A stretch of 44,708 bases of DNA from a virus: IMG/VR virus record IMGVR_UViG_3300044712_000253, positions 1 through 44,708 of that record, one strand, 5' to 3'. Positions within the stretch are counted from its first letter, which is position 1. Every line of letters starts with the position of its first letter. The notes beneath the pieces were generated by a model. The model did no database searches. It was not told where the DNA came from and saw nothing but the letters and a program-made list of their open reading frames with translations. Shown here one piece after another: positions 7,761 through 14,941 of this stretch. Both the position numbers and the translations under genes were made by a program.

Positions 7761-8783
7761 ATGGATTACAACAAAAATTATTATAATGTGTTAGGTGTCA
7801 ATAAAGATGCATCAGAAGATGAAATAAAAAAAGCCTATAGAAAATTATCAAAGATACATCATCCTGATATAAACGAAACAGGTAATGATGATGAATTTAA
7901 AGAAATAAGTTCAGCATATTCAGTGTTATCTGATTCCAAGCAAAAACAAGAATATGATATTCGAAGTCCACATGGTAATTCATATAAACCATTTGGTGGA
8001 TTTGGTGGTTTTGGTGGTGATTTTGGTGGTGGTTTTGGTGGTGGAATCAAATTTGAATTTAATGATATATTTAGTTCTTTTTTTGGTGGTGGATTCAATC
8101 CATTTAATCCCTTTGGTCAAAATGAATTTAGAGAAAATTTAGATATTAATATTACTACAACCATAAATCTTAAACAAATATATTTAAATGATATTTTGAA
8201 ATTTAAATATGATAAGTTTGTTCATTGTGATAAATGTAATGGAACTGGTTTTGACACCAATAGTGAATCAGATGTTTGTGAAATATGTAATGGTACAGGC
8301 AAACATAATGGTAGAACTTGTGAATATTGCCTTGGCTCAGGTAAAATATATAATGAAAAATGTAAAAACTGCAACGGTGAAAAAGTAATATTAAATGAAA
8401 CTGAAATAAACATTCAGAATATATCACAATTACGAAATAGCAGTAAAAATGTTCATAATGGATATGGACACCAATCAAAATATTATAGGGATAGAGTTGG
8501 AAAAATAATATTAAATATCAATGTTGATCGAAATGATGAATATACAATATCAAATGGATATGAACTAAATAGAAACATAGATATTCACTTTCAAGATGCT
8601 ATTGATGGTAATGATATTAAATTTACTCATGTTGATGATACCATTATAAAAATTAAATTACCAACAAAAACAAAAAATGGTGATATAATAAAAATAAAAG
8701 AACACGGATTGTTAAAAAATGATAATACTAGGTCCGATCTTTATCTAAAAATTAATATAATAATTGATTATGAAAGATTATAA
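7761..8783 (+). CDS. dnaJ: DnaJ (Hsp40) co-chaperone, type A
   Basis: The full type A layout is present. The J domain (residues 4-68) has YYNVLGVNKDASEDEIKKAY and the essential HPD (HHPDINE), which stimulates the Hsp70 ATPase. A Gly/Phe-rich linker (72-118) follows. The zinc-finger region (about 150-200) has four Cys pairs (CDKCNGTG, CEICNGTG, CEYCLGSG, CKNCNGEK), the last degenerate in its glycines. The C-terminal substrate-binding region includes the repeat of the family's GD-I-x-I element (NGDIIKIKEHGLL). At 340 residues it is slightly shorter than bacterial DnaJ. No dnaK is in the window, so it probably recruits host DnaK, perhaps for virion assembly or replication. Confidence 0.92.
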   Translation: MDYNKNYYNVLGVNKDASEDEIKKAYRKLSKIHHPDINETGNDDEFKEISSAYSVLSDSKQKQEYDIRSPHGNSYKPFGGFGGFGGDFGGGFGGGIKFEFNDIFSSFFGGGFNPFNPFGQNEFRENLDINITTTINLKQIYLNDILKFKYDKFVHCDKCNGTGFDTNSESDVCEICNGTGKHNGRTCEYCLGSGKIYNEKCKNCNGEKVILNETEINIQNISQLRNSSKNVHNGYGHQSKYYRDRVGKIILNINVDRNDEYTISNGYELNRNIDIHFQDAIDGNDIKFTHVDDTIIKIKLPTKTKNGDIIKIKEHGLLKNDNTRSDLYLKINIIIDYERL

Positions 8784-9051
8784 ATTTTATGACTATGATG
8801 AAAATAACGACATTATAAAAATTTATGGTGATGATATGTCTAATTATTTTTCAAAAAATTTTGAAATTGTTGTTGATAGTATTGATTTTGATAAATATAA
8901 AAATGTAATTCTTTATATCGAAGACATAAAAAAGAATGAAATTTCACTAGAACAAGATTTATTAAATTCTATTGAACATTTGAATGATGTTGAAATAAAA
9001 AAAACTAAAATAATTTTAACATTTAATACAAAAGAAATCGAACTTAATTAA
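8770..9051 (+). CDS. Hypothetical protein (93 aa)
   Basis: ATG at 8770 is chosen over TTG at 8764; it lies inside the end of dnaJ, overlapping by 14 bases. The protein starts MKDYKFYDYDENNDIIKIYG and is acidic with alternating strand-like and helical stretches. No known motif is visible. Overlap with dnaJ suggests co-translation. Its end overlaps by four bases the end of the convergent gene 9048-9332. Function unknown. Confidence 0.6.
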   Translation: MKDYKFYDYDENNDIIKIYGDDMSNYFSKNFEIVVDSIDFDKYKNVILYIEDIKKNEISLEQDLLNSIEHLNDVEIKKTKIILTFNTKEIELN

Positions 9052-9332
9052 AGTTCTTCCAATGACTTTCTTAATTCATCCAATTCTAAATTTAAATTAT
9101 TGATATAATAATCTAGAATATTTTCGATAAATATTATAGTTTCCAAATCACCATCAATCAGATTAACAGTACACCAACCACCATCACTTTCATCTTTATT
9201 AAAATGTGCATTATAACCATTAATTTCAAAATTCTTTTTATTTGAAATATCTTGTAATTTAAAAATAGTATCTTCAAGTTTATCCATTCTTTCTACTATT
9301 CCAGCTGCAATATCAAATTTTTCTCTATTCAT
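9048..9332 (-). CDS. Hypothetical protein, helical (94 aa)
   Basis: It starts MNREKFDIAAGIVERMDKLE. Residues 10-35 and 62-94 look like amphipathic helices or short coiled coils (IVERMDKLEDTIFKLQ; YINNLNLELDELRKSLEEL), flanking a middle strand-like segment with GWCTVNL. It is transcribed leftward, alone, from an AT-rich region containing TATATAAAAG on its own strand. No family recognised. Confidence 0.65.
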   Translation of the reverse strand: MNREKFDIAAGIVERMDKLEDTIFKLQDISNKKNFEINGYNAHFNKDESDGGWCTVNLIDGDLETIIFIENILDYYINNLNLELDELRKSLEEL

Positions 9333-9371
9333 TTTTTATTTTTCTTTTATATATTAAAAATGTACAGTTCG

Positions 9372-9403
9372 TTTGCTAATTGGTTAAATATTGTGTATCT
9401 TTG
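9372..9403 (+). promoter_or_regulatory. Bacteroidota-type primary-sigma promoter
   Basis: TTTG at 9372-9375, a 20-base spacer, then TATCTTTG at 9396-9403 matches the Bacteroidota consensus TTTG-N19-21-TAnnTTTG. The gene start lies 20 bases downstream at 9424. This suggests transcription by unmodified host RNA polymerase, therefore early or constitutive expression. Confidence 0.75.
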
Positions 9404-9423
9404 TATTATAATTAAAGATAAAT

Positions 9424-9729
9424 ATGAATATATTACAAATAAAAAATGGTAAAGTTGAAATCCGAAAAGATAACGGAAATCTCATTAGAACAATCGGAAA
9501 CGGTGATGCTATTTCAACAGACTTCAATAATGACCAATCTATTGTAGTTATTACCACAAATAGTGGTAAAGTTGAAATCCGAAAAGCCAACGGAAATCTC
9601 ATCAGAACAATTGGAAATGGTGATGCAATTAATGCTAGATACTACGGTTCTGATATTGTTATTACCACAAAAAGTGGAAAATCTGAATTGCGAAACAGTA
9701 ATAATGGTTCATTAATCAGAACAATATAA
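9424..9729 (+). CDS. Small repeat protein, WD40/beta-propeller-blade-like
   Basis: This 101-residue protein is built from about 2.5 copies of a 39-residue unit: KVEIRK-x-NGNLIRTIGNGDA followed by a variable stretch and IVVITT-x-SG. The pattern of short strands separated by NG or GN turns, about 40 residues long, resembles a single blade of a WD40-like propeller, too few for a closed ring unless it oligomerises. It follows a host-type promoter and is directly abutted by the next gene (stop at 9729, ATG at 9730). Function is unknown. Confidence 0.7.
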   Translation: MNILQIKNGKVEIRKDNGNLIRTIGNGDAISTDFNNDQSIVVITTNSGKVEIRKANGNLIRTIGNGDAINARYYGSDIVITTKSGKSELRNSNNGSLIRTI

Positions 9730-9730
9730 A
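9448..9730 (+). repeat. 117-bp direct repeat in the small propeller-like gene
   Basis: GGTAAAGTTGAAATCCGAAA at 9448 recurs at 9565 (offset 117 bp, 39 codons), with a diverged third partial copy from about 9676. High DNA identity between the first two copies indicates recent duplication. Confidence 0.85.
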
Positions 9731-10272
9731 TGCCATCAGAAAAATCTATATCATTAATCGAAAATCTTAAAAGTCAAACGGAAAGTTTAAGAATTCAATA
9801 TTTAGAAAAAACTAGAGATTGGGCTGATAAATATTTCGATAGAATGGTTGAAAAAAGAAATTGGACTGAAGTTAAATGGTGTAAATATTTCGGATTAACA
9901 CCCAAAATAGCAAATCAAGGTATTATTGGTTGTGAATTTTTATCGTTTCCAGAAGGTTTTTATAGCACAAAAGAATCAAAAGAATATCGAAACTTAAAGC
10001 ACGAAATTGAATATTTATATAAGTGTGGTAAAAATAATTATATAGAAAAAGAATTAAAACAAGCCGAATTAAAATACATTTATAGTATTGAAAAATTAGC
10101 CAAACGTATTACTACAAAAAATTTAAATCAAGATAAATTAGTTATAACAACTGCACATATTGGAATAAATATCGAAACCACATTTACCGATGGTACAAAT
10201 ATTGTAAAAGCGTGGACTATTGTCGCAGAAGGTGATATTCAAAGACCACATTATAGATATTTGGTAAAATAA
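9730..10272 (+). CDS. Hypothetical phage protein (180 aa)
   Basis: It starts immediately after the stop of the preceding gene, MPSEKSISLIENLKSQTESL. The N-terminal two thirds is helical and charged, with Trp-rich stretches (KTRDWADKYF, RNWTEVKWCKYFG). The C-terminal 40 residues form a compact segment (TTAHIGINIETTFTDG ... KAWTIVAEGDIQRPHYRYL) that looks conserved and strand-rich. No catalytic motif recognised. It is probably expressed from the host-type promoter at 9372-9403 and ends at a strong terminator. Confidence 0.7.
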   Translation: MPSEKSISLIENLKSQTESLRIQYLEKTRDWADKYFDRMVEKRNWTEVKWCKYFGLTPKIANQGIIGCEFLSFPEGFYSTKESKEYRNLKHEIEYLYKCGKNNYIEKELKQAELKYIYSIEKLAKRITTKNLNQDKLVITTAHIGINIETTFTDGTNIVKAWTIVAEGDIQRPHYRYLVK

Positions 10273-10301
10273 AAAATGGGAAGTAAAACTTCCCATTTTT
10301 T
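10271..10301. terminator. Bidirectional intrinsic terminator
   Basis: A perfect 13-bp stem (AAAAAATGGGAAG / CTTCCCATTTTTT) encloses a five-base TAAAA loop between two convergent genes. A-runs and T-runs on both sides let it work on both strands. The end of the minus-strand gene touches it. Confidence 0.9.
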
Positions 10302-10962
10302 ATTTCTTTTTTTTCTTATCATCAGTTTCCACTTCTGATAATTGTTTTAATTTAATTTTAAATCTCATCCTATATATTGGTTCTTTATCTGAACCTTCTT
10401 TTGCTTTTGAATCATAAACTAATGAAACTTGATAAAATCTTTTATCAACATCATCTGCATCAGTCATTAATGGTTCATTATAACTAATTTTAAAATCACC
10501 ATAATTTACATCAAAATAAACATTTGCTGGTTCACCATCACGTTGTTCTCCTGAAAATTTTATATTATCAGCAACCGTAAAAACATCTTCAATGATTTTC
10601 TTAACTTCACCTTTTACACCACCTTCAGGTTTAGTTTTTTTTGGTTTAGAATCCACATCTTCATCTTCATCATCTTCATCATCTTCATCATCTTCATCAT
10701 CTTCATCATCTTCATCATCTTCATCATCTTCATCATCTTCATCATCTTCATCATCTTCATCATCTTCATCTTTTGATGATTTTTTATTCTTTTTCTTTGA
10801 AGTTTCTTTTTCTTCGTCTTTTTCTTCGTCTTTTTCTTCGTCTTTTTCTTCGTCTTTTTCTTCGTCTTTTTCTTCGTCTTTTTCTTCGTCTTTTTCTTCG
10901 TCTTTTTTTTCTTTTTCAGCTTTCTTTTCTAAGAAAAGACTAAAATCATATAAATTTTTCAT
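10300..10962 (-). CDS. Acidic, highly repetitive protein with head-targeting-like N-terminus
   Basis: ATG at 10962 is chosen over GTG at 10971. The protein starts MKNLYDFSLFLEKKAEKE, similar to the T4 capsid-targeting motif. A 4-residue repeat (DEEK, about 8 copies), a Lys/Ser stretch, and a long Asp/Glu run (DED/DDE units) follow. The C-terminal 110 residues form a folded-looking domain ending GSDKEPIYRMRFKIKLKQL, matching DPIFEYRVTFTIKL of the 1239-1982 protein. The upstream element TATATACTATTAAAAAAT also matches. The strong acidity and the motif suggest a prohead core or packaged internal protein. I infer that the two genes are paralogues with different low-complexity inserts. Confidence 0.7.
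   Translation of the reverse strand: MKNLYDFSLFLEKKAEKEKKDEEKDEEKDEEKDEEKDEEKDEEKDEEKDEEKETSKKKNKKSSKDEDDEDDEDDEDDEDDEDDEDDEDDEDDEDDEDDEDEDVDSKPKKTKPEGGVKGEVKKIIEDVFTVADNIKFSGEQRDGEPANVYFDVNYGDFKISYNEPLMTDADDVDKRFYQVSLVYDSKAKEGSDKEPIYRMRFKIKLKQLSEVETDDKKKKK
10655..10910 (-). repeat. Asp/Glu-coding microsatellite-like repeats
   Basis: Two arrays: a 9-bp unit (ATCTTCATC on the plus strand, Asp-Glu-Asp) at about 10659-10770, and a 12-bp unit (TTTTTCTTCGTC, Asp-Glu-Glu-Lys) at about 10806-10905. Such arrays slip readily, so length probably varies among relatives. Confidence 0.9.
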
Positions 10963-10974
10963 AATATACACATT

Positions 10975-10992
10975 ATTTTTTAATAGTATATA
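10975..10992 (-). promoter_or_regulatory. Putative phage late-type promoter element
   Basis: The minus strand reads TATATACTATTAAAAAAT, 12 bases before ATG 10962. It matches the element before the paralogous gene at 1982 in sequence and spacing. Confidence 0.4.
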
Positions 10993-11014
10993 TATTAAAA
11001 TAATAAATCAATTT

Positions 11015-11188
11015 TTACAAAAAAGAAAAGCCATCAAAATTGATGGCTTTTTTATTATATTTTCTATCGTACTGTTTTTTACTTTTATGAACTTTGTGTA
11101 CTGATACCCAACCAGTACTATTCATTAATTCAGCTTCTCTACTACCTTTTCGATTAGCCTTTACATAATCAGTTATTGTTGTTTTCAT
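11015..11188 (-). CDS. Small basic protein (57 aa)
   Basis: The ATG at 11188 comes one base after the stop of the Nudix gene; longer in-frame starts would lie inside it. The protein MKTTITDYVKANRKGSREAE ... continues to a Lys/Arg/Tyr-rich C-terminus (KSKKQYDRKYNKKAIN). The strong positive charge would suit nucleic acid binding, but no family is recognised. The terminator hairpin lies within its last codons, so it is the last gene of the RtcB operon. Confidence 0.65.
   Translation of the reverse strand: MKTTITDYVKANRKGSREAELMNSTGWVSVHKVHKSKKQYDRKYNKKAINFDGFSFL
11026..11053 (-). terminator. Intrinsic terminator overlapping the 3' end of the small basic gene
   Basis: GCCATCAA-AA-TTGATGGC forms an 8-bp GC-containing stem flanked by A-runs and T-runs, in an otherwise very AT-rich region. 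On the minus strand it falls in the final codons of gene 11015-11188, and could work on either strand. Confidence 0.65.
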
Positions 11189-11189
11189 A

Positions 11190-11600
11190 TTAAAATTTAT
11201 AATTTTCTTTTTCAATAAAATTTTTAAATGGTAAAAATAAATTTTTTGGTAATTCATTATAAGCAAAAAATTTCCATTCACTTAATTTATCAGGTTCCAT
11301 TATTTTTATTTTTCCTATATACACATCAACTTCATATATTATTGTTATATAATGTGTTTCATTATCATATACTGCATTTGTAACACCAATAAATTTAAGA
11401 TTATCAGTTGTGGTTATTAAATTTGTTTCTTCTTTTAATTCACGAATAGCACAATTTTTTATATCTTCACCAAATTCTAATTTGCCACCAGGCAACCCCC
11501 ACGTATCATATCCTAATTGACTTAATCTATGACCTAATAATATTTTATTATCTCGTTTTATTACCGTTGCAACACCAACCCTTGGTCTACGTTCTTCCAT
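11190..11600 (-). CDS. Nudix hydrolase
   Basis: The Nudix box is complete: GGKLEFGEDIKNCAIRELKEE at residues about 38-59 fits G-x5-E-x7-R-E-x2-E-E, with Asn-Leu after it. The MutT/NUDT-like N-terminus (PRVGVATVIKRDNKILLGHR) and the WGLPGG lead-in are typical, and 136 residues is the usual size. Substrates may be nucleoside diphosphate linked compounds, oxidised nucleotides, or capped RNA; sequence alone does not choose. It is part of the leftward operon with RtcB and the aldolase-like gene. A role in nucleotide or NAD/RNA-end metabolism is plausible given RtcB nearby. Confidence 0.9.
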   Translation of the reverse strand: MEERRPRVGVATVIKRDNKILLGHRLSQLGYDTWGLPGGKLEFGEDIKNCAIRELKEETNLITTTDNLKFIGVTNAVYDNETHYITIIYEVDVYIGKIKIMEPDKLSEWKFFAYNELPKNLFLPFKNFIEKENYKF

Positions 11601-11616
11601 AATGTATTTATTTTTT

Positions 11617-12642
11617 TTATCTACGATACGAAAATGTTAATCCATCAATAACAAATTTCATATTTTCTATTGTATCTGAAAACAATAAAAACCCGTGTTT
11701 TTTTAAATTTATTGTCCCAAATTTTTTATCACCAATAATTTCAATAACTTCTTTTGCTTCTCTTAAATCACCACACAAAAAATATTTTTTTGTTTCTATT
11801 GATCCATCAATAAATGCATGACCATGTATTAAATAATTTACCTGATTACAATATTTATATATTTGTAATTGTATTGGTGCATCTACTGATGGTTTTCGAT
11901 CCCCAGTATAAAATACTTCATTATCAACAAATCCATTAACACAATAAACCATATCATACATTGTGATATATTCCTTGTTAATATTTCTAGGTGATACATA
12001 TATACCACCATTTCGTGTTGATGGAAATAATTTAGAACATCTTGTTGATAAATTTCCAAAAAATCTTTCACCACACGATTTTTGAATATAACTAGATAAT
12101 GATTTATTAATTTCTATAAAATCAGCCAATTCTACTTTGTTTATTTCTTCATCATTAATTACTTTTCGACAATAAGGTTCAACACAAGTATTAACAGTTT
12201 TACATCGAATTGCACTTTTTGTAAAATCATATATATTTTTTATACCATAACATAATAATTCCAAATCTGTACCATCATACCAAATATTACCAAGTGCATC
12301 AATAAGTTTAAATCTAAATACATCTTCTTTGTATATTGCTATCACAGCATTCCCGTGCATGTTAAATATTCGTTCAACCGCATCAACAATTGTATAACCA
12401 TCCCTCATAACTTTTGAAACAATTAAAACATTACCAATAGATTTTATCGGATATTGTTTAACACTTTCATTAGAAATATTAGGCATCCAAATGGTCAAAT
12501 CATAATTAATATTTGTTGGTAAATTTTCCAATTTACCACCATTAATTATTTCGGATTCAGAAAATTCTAATCCAATCATATTTAATATATTTGATGATTT
12601 TGGTATATCCCCAAAATCACCACCAACTATTAATGTTTTCAT
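11617..12642 (-). CDS. Class II aldolase/adducin-like protein with extra N-terminal domain
   Basis: Residues about 165-341 match the class II aldolase/adducin pattern: FFGNLSTRC and GGIYVSPRNINKE, then GDRKPSVDAPIQLQIYK, then YLIHGHAFI (metal-binding His pair), and NLKKHGFLLF near the end. In L-fuculose-phosphate aldolase relatives these form the zinc site and phosphate-binding loop. The first 160 residues (MKTLIVGGDFGDIPKSSNIL ...) look Rossmann-like but are not recognised. The usual family length is about 210, so the N-terminal part is an addition. It lies between RtcB and a Nudix gene. Substrate unknown; sugar-phosphate cleavage is possible, though an altered enzyme is equally possible. 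Confidence 0.6.
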   Translation of the reverse strand: MKTLIVGGDFGDIPKSSNILNMIGLEFSESEIINGGKLENLPTNINYDLTIWMPNISNESVKQYPIKSIGNVLIVSKVMRDGYTIVDAVERIFNMHGNAVIAIYKEDVFRFKLIDALGNIWYDGTDLELLCYGIKNIYDFTKSAIRCKTVNTCVEPYCRKVINDEEINKVELADFIEINKSLSSYIQKSCGERFFGNLSTRCSKLFPSTRNGGIYVSPRNINKEYITMYDMVYCVNGFVDNEVFYTGDRKPSVDAPIQLQIYKYCNQVNYLIHGHAFIDGSIETKKYFLCGDLREAKEVIEIIGDKKFGTINLKKHGFLLFSDTIENMKFVIDGLTFSYRR

Positions 12643-12672
12643 ATTTTATTATATTAAAAGAAAAATGAAAAG

Positions 12673-14091
12673 TTACCTTTTCATTTTTCTCATTTCCCTT
12701 CGATCCAAATCACGGTTTTTTTCCGCTTTTTGTCGTTCTTTACGTTCTTTCCAAGTCATAGAATCACCACCATCTTTTAAATTTAAAATAGGTTTTACTC
12801 TATCTAATATTTTTACAGTTGGTTCAATCGCATCTTCTATCATTTTTGCTGACTTATATGCCTGTGGTGCTTCATCTAAAGTTGATTTACAAACAGATGT
12901 TGATACAACATTTTTCATACTATATTTAAATTTTTCCAAATCAATTTTTCTAGATGCATCACCTCTTGACATAAGCCGACCTGCTCCATGTGGTGCTGAA
13001 TAATTCCAATCAGAATTAGACTTTCCTTCACATATAAGTAAACCTTCTGCCATATTGAATGGAATTATCATTCGTTCACCAACATAAGAAGATATCGCAC
13101 CCTTACGAATTATTAAATCATCAAAGTTAATGTAATTATGTATACATTCTATTTGATCTTTGACCTTACATCCCAATGCTTTAGATATATTTTCTAATAT
13201 TCTCGCACGATTAAACTTAGCGTAAACCTGCGTAAAAATCATATCGAAAAAATAATTCATTGCGTCTTGACCTTCTAAAGATTCCATACCATTGATATTA
13301 ACACCGTCAAAACTAACACCAGAATTCTTTTTTAATTCAGCTATTCTTTTTGATATTGTTTGTTTATCACCAGAATTTCTAATATTTTCAATTTCACCAC
13401 TCAAATCTACACTACGCTTATTGTTTAAGTTTTTCTTAGCTACATCTTGATGATATTCGCAAAGTTCTTTACCAAAATTTCTCGATCCACAATGAATAGT
13501 TACCCACATATCACCATTTGTAGCTTTACCTACTTCGATGAAATGGTTTCCACCACCAAGTGTACCAACACCCAATTCAGCATCTTGTCTCATACCTATT
13601 TGTTTTTGTTTTTCAACAAACCAATTGTATGAATAATTAACAGATTTAAAATCAGTACCAAATTTCTTGTTATATGTAACAGTAAATTTTTTCGCTATAT
13701 CATTTGCTTCAGTCCAAGGAAAATTCTTTTCAAAATAATGCGATGGAACTGCTGATCTTTGTTGTATTTGATTACCAAATGGCACAATTGCCCGTATTTT
13801 TTCATCAATTTTCAATAATTGATCTTTATTTTCAGTAACATAATTACCAACATTGAATGATAACATACCACAACCAATATCAACACCAACAACGTTGGGT
13901 ATAATCATTGTTGTCAATGGCATTGTGAATCCGATGACAGATCCCTTACCTGCGTGTGTATCTGGCATAATAACAATTTGTTCGGTAAATGCTGGGTTGT
14001 TAACCATGCGATTTATTTGATTGATGCATTCTTCTTCAACATCATCAATTGTTACTATTGCAGTTGTATATTTTCCTCTAATTTCTAACAT
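12673..14091 (-). CDS. rtcB: RtcB RNA-splicing ligase
   Basis: RtcB joins RNA 2',3'-cyclic phosphate or 3'-phosphate ends to 5'-OH ends using GTP and Mn2+. The family's motifs are intact over 472 residues: MPDTHAGKGSVIGFT, NVVGVDIGCGM (metal-binding Asp/Cys), GTLGGGNHFIE, IHCGSRNFG, and the SAPHGAGRLMSRG segment near residue 365 with the His-Gly-Ala-Gly-Arg of the guanylylation region. The C-terminal about 30 residues are a basic tail (RKERQKAEKNRDLDRREMRK), longer than usual. It is the second gene of a leftward operon after the UVR-motif gene. In phage it probably repairs tRNAs or other RNAs cut by host defence nucleases; that is inference from the family. Confidence 0.93.
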   Translation of the reverse strand: MLEIRGKYTTAIVTIDDVEEECINQINRMVNNPAFTEQIVIMPDTHAGKGSVIGFTMPLTTMIIPNVVGVDIGCGMLSFNVGNYVTENKDQLLKIDEKIRAIVPFGNQIQQRSAVPSHYFEKNFPWTEANDIAKKFTVTYNKKFGTDFKSVNYSYNWFVEKQKQIGMRQDAELGVGTLGGGNHFIEVGKATNGDMWVTIHCGSRNFGKELCEYHQDVAKKNLNNKRSVDLSGEIENIRNSGDKQTISKRIAELKKNSGVSFDGVNINGMESLEGQDAMNYFFDMIFTQVYAKFNRARILENISKALGCKVKDQIECIHNYINFDDLIIRKGAISSYVGERMIIPFNMAEGLLICEGKSNSDWNYSAPHGAGRLMSRGDASRKIDLEKFKYSMKNVVSTSVCKSTLDEAPQAYKSAKMIEDAIEPTVKILDRVKPILNLKDGGDSMTWKERKERQKAEKNRDLDRREMRKMKR

Positions 14092-14102
14092 AATATTATT
14101 TT

Positions 14103-14561
14103 TTAATAAGTTTTAATATAATCCCTTAATTCAGCAGCTTTTTCATATTCTTCATTAAGAGCAAATTCATTCATTTTTTCAGTTAAAAACCCAATTTGAA
14201 TTGCCCGAATTTCTGGATCTTCATATTTATAGTTCAACATTAAATCTTCACAAATCGTTTGATATTTCTTTACGTGATCAATAATACTTTCTTTTTTGAT
14301 GCCTGATGGTATAGATACACGATCTAACAATTCTTCAAAATCAGATTGTGTTTTTTTCATTTTTAGATAAACTTTAAATGCATCTACCATAAATTCATCA
14401 ATATGATGAATTTGTGTATCCAATGGGGTATTTTTAAATTTATATGTTTCAGCTTGATCATATAAATTTTGATAAGGAAAACATTTTCCTTCAAATTCAA
14501 TCGTTGTTTTTACCCAATTGATTATTATTAGAAAATCTTCAATATCTATTTTACTTTTCAT
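14103..14561 (-). CDS. Protein with C-terminal UVR motif
   Basis: The last 28 residues (LTEKMNEFALNEEYEKAAEL, then RDYIK) fit the UVR motif (L-x-x-x-M-x-x-A-x-x-x-x-x-F-E-x-A-A-x-x-R-D) of UvrB/UvrC and McsA, a helical hairpin for protein interaction. The preceding 120 residues are helical and unrecognised. No nuclease motif is visible, so it is not UvrC. It is the promoter-proximal gene of the operon containing RtcB, 11 bases upstream of it. An adaptor that binds a host UVR-partner such as UvrB or Clp-type components is a possible role. Confidence 0.7.
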   Translation of the reverse strand: MKSKIDIEDFLIIINWVKTTIEFEGKCFPYQNLYDQAETYKFKNTPLDTQIHHIDEFMVDAFKVYLKMKKTQSDFEELLDRVSIPSGIKKESIIDHVKKYQTICEDLMLNYKYEDPEIRAIQIGFLTEKMNEFALNEEYEKAAELRDYIKTY

Positions 14562-14567
14562 AACACT

Positions 14568-14603
14568 ATTCGTACATTTAAATTATGCTACAAATATACG
14601 AAT
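14568..14603 (-). promoter_or_regulatory. Possible host-type promoter with flanking inverted repeat
   Basis: On the minus strand TATATTTG (14591-14598) fits the Bacteroidota -7 element TAnnTTTG, 29 bases before ATG 14561. A recognisable -33 TTTG is not evident. Seven-base arms ATTCGTA (14568-14574) and TACGAAT (14597-14603) bracket the start region, 22 bases apart, and could be an operator. Confidence 0.4.
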
Positions 14604-14613
14604 ATTTTTTTAA

Positions 14614-14940
14614 CTATTTCGATATTTTTTTAGAAATTTTCTGAAGTTTTATTTTTCTTATTATTCGAAGACCATCCAATACTTCAATTGAATCAAATTT
14701 AAATGGATCACCAAGGTTATTTATTTTTTTTGCAACATAAACTCGATCACCATACAATGTACACAAAAAATAATCTTCTTTAAAAACCGGATGACTTTCT
14801 TTAATTTTATTAGTAATATGAAAATGTTTTAACTTAAAAAGAAAAGTTTTAAATGCTTCACTTTTTGTTTTTAAATCTATTTGAATTTTCCTATCAATAT
14901 GAAAATCAATATCTTTTTTAAAATCATATATTTGGTACAT
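14614..14940 (-). CDS. Hypothetical protein (108 aa)
   Basis: It begins MYQIYDFKKDIDFHIDRKIQ and is basic, with a folded-looking strand/helix mixture and a Lys-rich tail (IRKIKLQKISKKISK). It shows no motif I can name. It starts one base after the end of the preceding gene (14942-15814), so the two are co-transcribed. Function unknown. Confidence 0.6.
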   Translation of the reverse strand: MYQIYDFKKDIDFHIDRKIQIDLKTKSEAFKTFLFKLKHFHITNKIKESHPVFKEDYFLCTLYGDRVYVAKKINNLGDPFKFDSIEVLDGLRIIRKIKLQKISKKISK

Positions 14941-14941
14941 G

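Noticed and set aside
9384-9602. Minus-strand frame of 72 codons over the propeller-like gene
   Set aside because: Mirror of the repeats, and it covers the host-type promoter.
10592-11104. Plus-strand frame with a poly-Ser run opposite the acidic gene
   Set aside because: Pure consequence of the GAT/GAA repeats read on the other strand.
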